Of a stretch of DNA of 64,000 nucleotides, positions 17,869 through 25,195 are shown one piece after another (the first letter of the stretch is position 1; each line of letters begins with the position of its first letter). Below the pieces are notes generated by a model, which saw only the letters and a list, made by a program, of their open reading frames with translations, was not told the origin of the DNA and did not search any database. Source of the stretch: Deltaproteobacteria bacterium (GTDB lineage: Bacteria; Desulfobacterota; Syntrophobacteria; Syntrophobacterales; Syntrophobacteraceae). The stretch is from assembly GCA_012517315.1 (NCBI GenBank), contig JAAYVE010000024.1, positions 124,001 to 188,000 of the forward strand, in the 5' to 3' direction. The translations under genes were made by a program, and so were the position numbers.

Positions 17869-19163
17869 GGGTTCGTGCCTTCCACATTCCGGTAACCGGC
17901 TTGGAGACCTGCGGAGAGGCGGGTCAGTTCCCCCCGCATGGCGCCGCCGCTCCTGTATCCGTCGATTTTTCGAGCAATGCGGCCGTCCCGGCCCAGAAGA
18001 ACGATGAGGGGGAACCCTTGTTGGCTGTAAAGCTCCTTGAAACGAGCCTCCTTATCGGAATTGACCCGAACCCACACGAAGACGTCCTTGAGGATCTTCA
18101 GGCGGGGGTCTTGGAACGTTTCATCGAAGAGGCGCTTGCTCCACCCGCACCAGTCGGCGTAAAGCACCAGGACCGCCGGCCTGTTCTCTCTTCTTGCCCG
18201 TGCCAGCGCCTCGTCGTGGTCTTCCGACCACTGGATCTGCATGTCCCTGAATTGGGACACCCTGGCGATGGACAGGACTTCCACCTGGGCGGTGAGTTGT
18301 TTCCCCGCCATCGGGTGATTGAAATCGACCGTGAACTCTTTCGAGTCGACGGCCTCGATGCGGCCCTCACCCCCCTGCATGGGGAAAACAGCACCCCGTT
18401 GCGGCGTCAGAGTGATGGTCACCTGCCGATCATCGACTTTGATCTCAACCGTTCCAAAGGATTCCTCCGCCCGTTGCCCGTCCTTTGCGAGCATCTCCAG
18501 GGACACGTCCGATTCCGTGACCTCCTGGATCCTGGCTTTGAAATATGGAACCAGTTCCACTTCCTTTCCCACGGTTGGAAACCTCTTGAACCGCCCCACG
18601 TATTCTTCCGCAGAGAGGCGCAATTTCCTGGGGATGGTCCTGACACAGGGGAAGGTGCTCTGTTTCCTGGGATCCCGCAGGCCGTAGCCTTTCTCCGGAG
18701 GGAGCGGGACGGTCTTCTTCTCCCCCTTTTTCATCCCCAGGACCACTTCACCCAGGGCGGGGGGGCCGGGAGGTTCCCCCCCGACGATTTCTTCCGGTTC
18801 AAAAACCGGTGGGTCCTGGTATGCGGCGGACCTGAGTTGCGCCATTTCTTTGGAGACGGCCTCCAGAGTCGTGAGCACCAGCTTGCCGTCTTCGTCCAGG
18901 AGCGTCACGTGGGCCGTGACGAGATCCCCTTTCTGCACCCCGTCGGGGTCCAGGTCCACGTCGATGTCCACGGAAGTCACGCCGTCCCTGTGCGCTTTAT
19001 CCAGAGCGTCCCGAAGCGTTGCCCGCATCCGTTGCCTGCAGGCCTCGTCACAATCTTCTCCCGCTGGGTCGCCGGCAAACGCCTTCGACGGGAGCGCAGC
19101 GAAGACAAGCACCGCCGCGAACAGCAGAAGGATGGCCCCCCAAAAACCCTCGCGATGCATCAT
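17865..19163 (-). CDS. exported FKBP-type isomerase fused to a thioredoxin-like domain
   Basis: A 432-residue protein. Signal peptide about 1-30 (ending KAFA), then SlyD-like FKBP folds: GDLVTAHVTLLDEDGK (about 78-93) opens the first, and FTVDFNHPMAGKQLTAQVEV near residue 290 is the typical closing strand of the flap-insert type. A thioredoxin-like domain follows (about 315-420) with YADWCGWSKR (active-site Cys at 339) and a Gly-Phe-Pro loop before the last strands. The active site is C-x-x-S rather than C-x-x-C, so a simple disulphide oxidase is unlikely; disulphide isomerase-like, mixed-disulphide trapping or a structural role are possible. It lies between a second FKBP and TpsB, which suggests help for folding or holding TpsA or TpsB in the periplasm. 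Confidence 0.82.
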   Translation of the reverse strand: MMHREGFWGAILLLFAAVLVFAALPSKAFAGDPAGEDCDEACRQRMRATLRDALDKAHRDGVTSVDIDVDLDPDGVQKGDLVTAHVTLLDEDGKLVLTTLEAVSKEMAQLRSAAYQDPPVFEPEEIVGGEPPGPPALGEVVLGMKKGEKKTVPLPPEKGYGLRDPRKQSTFPCVRTIPRKLRLSAEEYVGRFKRFPTVGKEVELVPYFKARIQEVTESDVSLEMLAKDGQRAEESFGTVEIKVDDRQVTITLTPQRGAVFPMQGGEGRIEAVDSKEFTVDFNHPMAGKQLTAQVEVLSIARVSQFRDMQIQWSEDHDEALARARRENRPAVLVLYADWCGWSKRLFDETFQDPRLKILKDVFVWVRVNSDKEARFKELYSQQGFPLIVLLGRDGRIARKIDGYRSGGAMRGELTRLSAGLQAGYRNVEGTNP

Positions 19164-19166
19164 GAT

Positions 19167-20048
19167 TCAACTGTCTCCCCTCGAGGGTGCCTCCACGTGG
19201 TGTGCCTTTTCGACGGATTCCAGACTCACTTGACAATCCAGAACCTCACCCCCGAAGGGATGTCCATAGTCGATGGTCATATTGTCCCCCTCCACTGTGG
19301 TGAGGCGGCCGACGAAGGGACCACTGCGGACGAGGCGGCCGATTTCCGCCTGAATCTCCAGGAGATATTCGGATTCGGCGTCTTTGACGATCGCCGGGCC
19401 GAAGGGAGTCTCCGCGCGTGAACCCGGTTCAGCCGAAAACCTGATGAGCACGCCACTTTCCGAGACGGAAGCCACCTTCCCCGGTATGGCAGGGTCGACG
19501 GTGTATGGCTGTCCCTCCTGGGGATCCCTGCCGGTGCGTGACTTGTATTCCTCAGGGGTCATGGTCAGTTCCTTCGGGCGCCTTCGGATTCTCGCCATGG
19601 AAAGAAAGTACTCGGATGGGGGCGCCACCCCATGGGGGCGGCCCTTGAGTTCCACTTCACGCCTCTCCCCCGCCCTCATGCCCACGACCACGTGGGCGAG
19701 GCCCGAGATGATCTCGGCCTCCAGGGACCTCTCCTTTCCCGGTTGATCGGCGCCCAGATCCTCACCGACCACGACGGACACCGGGTCATTGGTTTCCCGG
19801 GGAACGTAGATTGCTGATTTCACTGGGGGAGCGTCTTGAGGGAGGTCTTTGAGGGAGCTTGCCGCCAGTTCTCCACTCTTGAGCTTGCAGGTGAAGTGAA
19901 TGGTAGCCCTGTCCCCCTTGCGGGCTTCCTGGGCGAAAGAACAAGGAGGAGCGCCGCCCGCGACCGAAAGCGCAGAAACAACGACAAAGAAAATAACGGC
20001 TTTTTCAACTTTCTGTGGTTTCATTCCGATGAAGCTTTCCTTTTTCAA
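19167..20048 (-). CDS. exported SlyD-like FKBP peptidyl-prolyl isomerase
   Basis: A 293-residue protein with a signal peptide (about 1-40, ending SFAQ). EARKGDRATIHFTCKLKSG (about 41-59) is the FKBP start, a region about 105-130 (VVVGMRAGERREVELKGR) resembles the conserved post-loop strand, and NMTIDYGHPFGGEVLDCQV (about 259-277) matches the closing SlyD-type strand. It is longer than cytoplasmic SlyD and lacks its His-rich metal tail. It is the first gene of the adhesin operon, four bases ahead of the FKBP-thioredoxin gene. An outer-membrane or periplasmic folding helper is the likely job; prolyl isomerase activity is not proven because several active-site aromatics are hard to place. Confidence 0.78.
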   Translation of the reverse strand: MKKESFIGMKPQKVEKAVIFFVVVSALSVAGGAPPCSFAQEARKGDRATIHFTCKLKSGELAASSLKDLPQDAPPVKSAIYVPRETNDPVSVVVGEDLGADQPGKERSLEAEIISGLAHVVVGMRAGERREVELKGRPHGVAPPSEYFLSMARIRRRPKELTMTPEEYKSRTGRDPQEGQPYTVDPAIPGKVASVSESGVLIRFSAEPGSRAETPFGPAIVKDAESEYLLEIQAEIGRLVRSGPFVGRLTTVEGDNMTIDYGHPFGGEVLDCQVSLESVEKAHHVEAPSRGDS

Positions 20049-20855
20049 GCGAGGATTGCCGCGCCAAAGGCAACCAACCGGTGAACGACCGCCTCGTATT
20101 CAATTCCAAGACACATCCTTGTGGACGACACGACCCAACAGATGACTCTCCCTGGTGCCCTTCATCACCACCTGGAAGGAGGGCGGCTGCCTGGGCCCAA
20201 TCACCTTGGGTGACTCCCCGTTCTTGTCTGGAAACAGGTGGGGTCGACTCCGCCGGGAATCCACAGTATGCCGGGGGAGGCGGCGATCCCTCCCCGCAGC
20301 GACTCGTTTGCAAGGCTGGGCTCCGCAGCCCTGCCCAAAGCCGCGGAAGTCCCGACCGACATCAGTGCCGAACCGGAAGGTCCGCCCCCCATAGGGCCTT
20401 CCGGAACCGCCCCTATTCATCTGGCGCGGAGGGTAGCAGCGGATTGTTACAACCTTGTGGCGGGAGTGTTTCAGTTTGGTGGGATCAGAAAAGAGGTGTT
20501 TGGGGAGAAAACTTACTTTTTTGCGGGGAGGATCGCTGAAAGAGGAGGGAAAAAGGGGGTGGGGAAGACGGTGACGGAAGCCTGCCGGGCGCTGCACGCC
20601 TTGCCTCGCCCTACAGCCTCTCTAAGGGCAGGGTGCTCAAGATGCCCGTGTAGGCGGAACGAGCCTTGGAGCACGTGTGGCATGCGGACCCTGCCGCCGG
20701 CATGGTCAAGGTCTTTTGCCTGGAGTCGGGCTGCCGGCTCCCTCTCCACAGTCGGTGACACGGACCGAATGCGGGTGGAGCCCTTCGAGGCCGTCAGAAT
20801 CCAGCTCGAAAACCTCTGGATGAAAGCATGAAGGGGCGCTGGAGGGGATTCCCCC
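20049..20855. other. 800-base gap ahead of the adhesin operon
   Basis: This stretch separates the short Wza gene from the first FKBP gene and forms the leader of the adhesin operon on the minus strand. Open frames exist on both strands but their translations look like frame shadows without domains. I see no terminator with a clear U tract and no promoter I can defend. A GC-rich hairpin-prone patch lies around 20310-20360. Confidence 0.5.
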
Positions 20856-21425
20856 TCACGGCACGAGAACCACGTCCCCACGCTGGAGGGGGATGTTCTG
20901 TTCCAGCTTCTTCCCCTCCTTCACCTGGTCGTAGTTGAAGGGGAACTGCACCGTCGACGTCCCCTCGGAGCGGATGACGACGATCTCCTTTTCCTTGGCG
21001 AAGGGTGTGAGCCCTCCCGCCATGGAAAGGGCCTGGAGCACGTTCAAGCCCTTTCCCACGTTGTACATCCCCGGTCTCTGCACCTTCCCGAGGACATAGA
21101 ACTGCATGCTCCCCAACTGGGCCACGATGACCGTCACCGCCGCCTGGGGAACGTAAGGGCGCAAAGCGTTTTCAATGAGGTCCTTCACCTCAGCCGTCGT
21201 TTTCCCGGCCACTTCCACGTCTCCCGCCAGGGGGAAGGAAATTTTCCCGTCCGGGCGCACCACCAGTTCGTCCCGCCGCAACTCCTGTTCTCCCCAGACG
21301 GAGATGTCGAGCACATCCGCAGGGGCGATGAGGTACTCGTCCGCGCGGGCCAAGGGCGGGCAAGCGGCATGAAACAAGAGGGTGAAAAGGAGGGGAGAAA
21401 TAAAAAGAGCGAAAAGGTGTTTCAT
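20856..21425 (-). CDS. short Wza-type polysaccharide export protein
   Basis: A 189-residue protein with a signal peptide (about 1-28, cleavage near LARA-DEY). The Poly_export domain (about 29-105) begins YLIAPADVLDISVWGE and contains RPDGKISFPLAGDVEVAGKT, and one SLBB-type domain follows (about 110-170, FYVLGKVQRPGMYNVG). It lacks the long C-terminal helix of E. coli Wza and is the short form found with exosortase loci. Cys22 follows HAA, a poor lipobox, so lipid attachment is doubtful. It lies 116 bases after the initiating transferase gene and would form the periplasmic or outer-membrane part of the exopolysaccharide channel, together with the barrel and chain-length proteins encoded at 52.6-55.7 kb. 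Confidence 0.9.
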   Translation of the reverse strand: MKHLFALFISPLLFTLLFHAACPPLARADEYLIAPADVLDISVWGEQELRRDELVVRPDGKISFPLAGDVEVAGKTTAEVKDLIENALRPYVPQAAVTVIVAQLGSMQFYVLGKVQRPGMYNVGKGLNVLQALSMAGGLTPFAKEKEIVVIRSEGTSTVQFPFNYDQVKEGKKLEQNIPLQRGDVVLVP

Positions 21426-21541
21426 GGGTCATGTCCTCTTTGAGTTGCGGATGAATTCCCTCAATCCGGATGGGGAAGAGGGCGGTGCAGGGCGGGGACG
21501 GGCATGGCCCCGTCAACCCGAACATGGAAAACCGTCCCACC

Positions 21542-23185
21542 CTAAAGGCCGACGACGCCGCGGGCGGCCAGTAGGAGCAGGGTCGCCACCGTGAAGCGGG
21601 CGAGCTTCCCGTACTCGCCCCGCAGTTCTCCGTTGAGCACTTCGTAGCTGAAGAAAAAGGCGATCATCTTCGTCGCCACCAGCCCCAGGGCCTGCCCCTG
21701 GATGCGGGCGTCGGGGAGGTTGGGGACCACCAGGACCACAAAGAGGATGAGGAAGTCCATGGGGGTGGTCTTGAAGCCTTTCCTGCGCCGGGTGAACTTG
21801 AGGGTGAGGAGAACGGACGCCGCCATCACCGTGAAGAGCCCACAGTAAACATGTCCAAGCCCGTTCCCCATCCAGGAAAAGGGCTCGAGCTCCCCAAAGT
21901 AGACCACGTAGGGGATGAGGAGATACAGTGTGGTCCGCAGCACGGTCCCCAGCCACACGGGCCGAAATCGCCAGGCGAAGAGCACAGGGACCATGAATCC
22001 TGCGGCCATCCAGGGAACGAACGCAGGGAGACGGGCGGGGATCATGCAGGAAACCAGGAGCAGCAGCGGCAGACCGTTTTCCAACACCGCATGGGAAACC
22101 CGGATGACCAGCTGTTTTTCCCTGAGGGGGCGCAGCCGCGTCCGCACGAAGTGTTCGACGATATCATACCGGGGAACCTTCCACCCTTTCCTCTCCGCCA
22201 CGATGAAACCGGTGACGATGAGCCCGGAGAAGAGGGCGTAGAAACCTAGCAGGGCCCCGTCCGGGTGGTGCCGCAGGAGAAAGGCCGACGACACCAGAAG
22301 GGACTGGACCACGTAAATGACGAGGACCGCCTCCTTGTGGACGAACCCCAGGCGCATGAGTTTGTGGTGAAAGTGGTTTTTGTCCGCCACGAAGGGGGAT
22401 TTCCCCGCCGCCATGCGCTCCGTCATGACCGTGAGGGTGTCCAGGATGGGAAAGCCCAGGAGGAGCAGGGGGAGGAGGGGGCTCAAGCCCGTGAGCCCCT
22501 GGGTGAGCTTGATGGACAGGGTGACGGCAAGGAACCCCAGCATCTGGCTTCCCGCATCCCCCATGAAGAGGTCCGCCGGGTATGTGTTGAACCGGAGGAA
22601 CCCAAAAACGGCCCCGCTCACCGCCAGGGCGAAAAGGGCCACCTCCGTGTCGCCCACCCGGTGGGCCAGGTAGGCGATGCAAAGAAAGATGAGAATGGAG
22701 ATGCCCCCGGCGAGTCCGTCCAGGCCGTCGGATAGGTTGATGGCGTTGGTCGCTCCCACGATGACAACCACCGTGAGGGGCACTGCAAGCCAATGGGGGA
22801 GGGACAAACCCGGGGGAAGAAGGGTGCCCAGGGAAGAGATCTCCACGCCGCCCCAGAGGATCACCACCAGGGCCGCCGCCACCTGGCTCGCGAACTTGGG
22901 CTTGTAGGAGAGATTCACGAAGTCGTCCACGGCACCGAACACCACCACGATGGCGCTCCCCAGGAGAACCGCCCGTACGAAATGGTCCATGGGGAGCCAC
23001 AGGAGCACGGGGATCACCGCCCCACATGCCATGGCAATGCCCCCGCTCTTAGGCATGGGACAGGTGTGCACCTTCCGGGGGTCCGGTGCGTCCACCGCAT
23101 TGAGGCGGATGGCCAGGCTCCGGACGATGGGGATCAGGATGATGGAGGTGAAGAGGGAGATGAAGAGGGTGGCCAGGAAAACCAT
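21542..23185 (-). CDS. WecA/MraY-family undecaprenyl-phosphate sugar-1-phosphate transferase with C-terminal extension
   Basis: A 547-residue integral membrane protein. The family motifs are present in order: DAPDPRKVHTCPMPKSGG (about 32-49), GAVDDF (84-89, the catalytic Asp pair), NAINLSDGLDGLAGG (147-161), LFMGDAGSQMLGF (206-218) and NHFHHKLMRLG (270-280). It would load the first sugar phosphate, probably GlcNAc-1-P, onto undecaprenyl phosphate. Usual WecA-like proteins end near 350 residues; here a further 200 residues form several more hydrophobic helices. It is followed by the Wza gene and preceded by a broken toxin-antitoxin remnant on the other strand. Confidence 0.9.
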   Translation of the reverse strand: MVFLATLFISLFTSIILIPIVRSLAIRLNAVDAPDPRKVHTCPMPKSGGIAMACGAVIPVLLWLPMDHFVRAVLLGSAIVVVFGAVDDFVNLSYKPKFASQVAAALVVILWGGVEISSLGTLLPPGLSLPHWLAVPLTVVVIVGATNAINLSDGLDGLAGGISILIFLCIAYLAHRVGDTEVALFALAVSGAVFGFLRFNTYPADLFMGDAGSQMLGFLAVTLSIKLTQGLTGLSPLLPLLLLGFPILDTLTVMTERMAAGKSPFVADKNHFHHKLMRLGFVHKEAVLVIYVVQSLLVSSAFLLRHHPDGALLGFYALFSGLIVTGFIVAERKGWKVPRYDIVEHFVRTRLRPLREKQLVIRVSHAVLENGLPLLLLVSCMIPARLPAFVPWMAAGFMVPVLFAWRFRPVWLGTVLRTTLYLLIPYVVYFGELEPFSWMGNGLGHVYCGLFTVMAASVLLTLKFTRRRKGFKTTPMDFLILFVVLVVPNLPDARIQGQALGLVATKMIAFFFSYEVLNGELRGEYGKLARFTVATLLLLAARGVVGL

Positions 23186-23381
23186 GTGGGTGTCTTGTGA
23201 TTCCCTTGCTGCAAGATGAGGAGAACATTACAGGCCGGGCGCGAGATCCGTGGAGCGGTGTCCGCCGACCGGGCGGGCGTGTCCTTGAAACGGCTCCCGG
23301 CCTGTGCTGGTGTTCAAATGAGAAGTGAAGGCCACCGTTCGGCTTTTCAGCGCAGACGTCTCAACCTGATGAACAGCCATC

Positions 23382-23978
23382 ATGCCCAGGCTCATTCATT
23401 CTCCCCGGTACATGGAAAAAATGCGGGGCCGGCATCGATTGGCCCTCGCGCGAGCGGAACAGGTGTGTCTCTATGTCATCTCCCTGGGAGCCCAGGAAGT
23501 GTATCTCTTTGGATCGGGCCTCACGGATGATTTCGGGGAGCATTCGGATATCGGTTTTGCCGTAAGGGGTCTTTCCAGCCGCCACATGTATGCGGTGGAG
23601 GCTCAAATCGAGGTGCATCTTCATGGAATGCCGTCCACCTGTTGTACCTGGAGACGGCTCCCGAACATCCTCAGGACTGTCGTCAGGTATTTCGACGGTG
23701 AAATTCCAACGGGTGAAGAATGGCGTGTTCGATTGCTCCTGAGGGCCCGAAACCCCAATGCCGGAATCCGGCCTTCCATTCTGACCCCGGGCACTCTTTC
23801 CCTCCTCAAAGGCCTCCGGGGCTTCCGACATGTTTTCCGTGGCGCCTAACGCACCATTTTGATCCCTGAATTGACCATGGCAAGGGCTCAGGAGATGATG
23901 GAAGCATTCGAGGCTTTCTCACAAGACCTTGTCCAATTCCAGAAGGCGATGGAACAATCTCCTGCCGGGGATGCCTGA
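23382..23978 (+). pseudogene. broken MNT-HepT (nucleotidyltransferase/HEPN) toxin-antitoxin remnant
   Basis: The first part (to about 23610) encodes an MNT-type nucleotidyltransferase start, EVYLFGSGLTDDFGEHSDIG, with the G-S motif but with the second catalytic Asp of D-x-D changed to Gly. The middle reads better in another frame (LYLETAPEH) and hits stops. The original frame then resumes as the C-terminal half of a HepT-like HEPN protein: GIRPSILTPGTLSLLKGLRG, FRHVFRGA, an in-frame TAA at 23847 where these proteins often have Tyr, then a helical tail to TGA at 23978. The whole remnant has about 199 codons, short for two genes, so a deletion is likely as well. Confidence 0.6.
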
Positions 23979-24029
23979 CTCGGTCCGCCGATTCTGTATT
24001 CACATCACTTCCCCCTTGCGCCTCCCCCC

Positions 24030-25127
24030 TTACCCCGATGCCCCGTTGCCCAGGGCCTCCCAGATGCGCTGGGATGCCTTCCCGTCCCAGAGGGGAGGGA
24101 CGGCCCGGGGCAGGTTCCGGCGCTCCAGGGTCTTGCGGTAGGCATCCAGGATCGACTCCCTCCGGGTCCCCGCCAGGATGTTCGTCCCCATCTCCAAGGT
24201 GATGGGGCGCTCCGTGTTCTCCCGAAGCGTCATGCAGGGGACCCCCAGCGCCGTGGTTTCCTCCTGCAGACCGCCGCTGTCCGTCAGCACCACCGTTGCG
24301 TCCTTCCACAGGTAGAGGGATTCCATGAAACCGAGAGGGGGCAGGCGGTTGATGCGGGGGGAGAGCTTCAGGCCGAAGGACTCCATCCGCTGCCGGGTGC
24401 GGGGATGGACGGGAAAGAGGATTGGGCGGTCCTCGGCGATGGCGTCGAGGGCCGAGGCGATCTCCCGGAGCCGCTCCGGCGTGTCCACGTTGCCGGGGCG
24501 GTGGAGGGTGAGAAAGGCGTAGTCCCCCAGAGTCTCCTTCAGGCGGTGCACGGGGAACTCCCGCACGTCCGTCTCCTCGAGGCGTTTCAGCTGGTGAAGG
24601 AGATTGTCGATCATGACGTGTCCCACGAAGTGAACGGCCTCCCGCTTTTTTCCTTCCCTCAGAAGGTTTTCCACCCCGCTCTCCTCGGTGACGAAGAACC
24701 AGTCGGAAATGGAATCGGTCACCATGCGGTTGATTTCCTCGGGCATGGAAAGATCGAAGCTCCGGAGCCCCGCCTCCACGTGGGCCACGGGGATACCCAG
24801 TTTCTTGGCCGTGACACTGCAGGCGAGAGTGGAGTTCACATCCCCCACGACCATCACTAGGTCCGGGTGCTCCTCCAGGCATGCCGCCTCGAAACCCACC
24901 ATGATGCGGGCCGTCTGGACGGAGTGGGTGCCCGACCCGGAATTGAGGAAGTGGTGGGGCTGAGGGATTTCCAGTTCCTCGATAAAGGTCTGGGACATGA
25001 GGTGGTCGTAGTGCTGTCCCGTGTGGACGATGCGGCAGTTCACCCCACTCCGGTTGAGAGACTCCCGGTAGATGGGGGCGATTTTCATGAAGTTGGGTCT
25101 CGCTCCGGCCACAAGAAAGACTCTCAT
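24030..25127 (-). CDS. wecB: UDP-N-acetylglucosamine 2-epimerase (non-hydrolysing)
   Basis: A 365-residue enzyme that interconverts UDP-GlcNAc and UDP-ManNAc. The start is set at 25127 because the family sequence begins MRVFLVAGARPNFMK and AGGGAGC lies before this ATG; the frame is open further upstream but that part is not conserved-looking. Visible motifs are HTGQHYDHLMSQ, HVEAGLRSFDLSMPEEINR, LTLHRPGNVD and TDSGGLQEE, covering both halves of the GT-B-like fold and the catalytic Asp/Glu/His set. It lies 68 bases after the exosortase gene. Together with the WbpA-type dehydrogenase at 49.8 kb it could supply a ManNAc or ManNAc-uronic acid precursor. Confidence 0.94.
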   Translation of the reverse strand: MRVFLVAGARPNFMKIAPIYRESLNRSGVNCRIVHTGQHYDHLMSQTFIEELEIPQPHHFLNSGSGTHSVQTARIMVGFEAACLEEHPDLVMVVGDVNSTLACSVTAKKLGIPVAHVEAGLRSFDLSMPEEINRMVTDSISDWFFVTEESGVENLLREGKKREAVHFVGHVMIDNLLHQLKRLEETDVREFPVHRLKETLGDYAFLTLHRPGNVDTPERLREIASALDAIAEDRPILFPVHPRTRQRMESFGLKLSPRINRLPPLGFMESLYLWKDATVVLTDSGGLQEETTALGVPCMTLRENTERPITLEMGTNILAGTRRESILDAYRKTLERRNLPRAVPPLWDGKASQRIWEALGNGASG

Positions 25128-25195
25128 TCTTTTGCTCCCTTCGATTTCCACTTGTTCACTTGATGGGACGTCACCAAATGAGGATTCGTTCGCCG

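Noticed and set aside
17859-19421. 520-residue plus-strand frame across the FKBP genes
   Set aside because: Opposite-strand frames have signal peptides, ATGA coupling and recognised domains; this one has none.
20318-20365. Stretch faintly like a GEMM (c-di-GMP-I) riboswitch, with GCAAGGC, a hairpin and CCCAAAGCCGCGG
   Set aside because: The core bases differ from the consensus, and on the plus strand there is no gene downstream to control. A covariance-model score would decide.
20238-20831. 197-residue plus-strand frame in the gap before the adhesin operon
   Set aside because: No ribosome binding site, Pro/Arg/Ala-rich beginning and no recognisable fold; not strong enough to call a gene.
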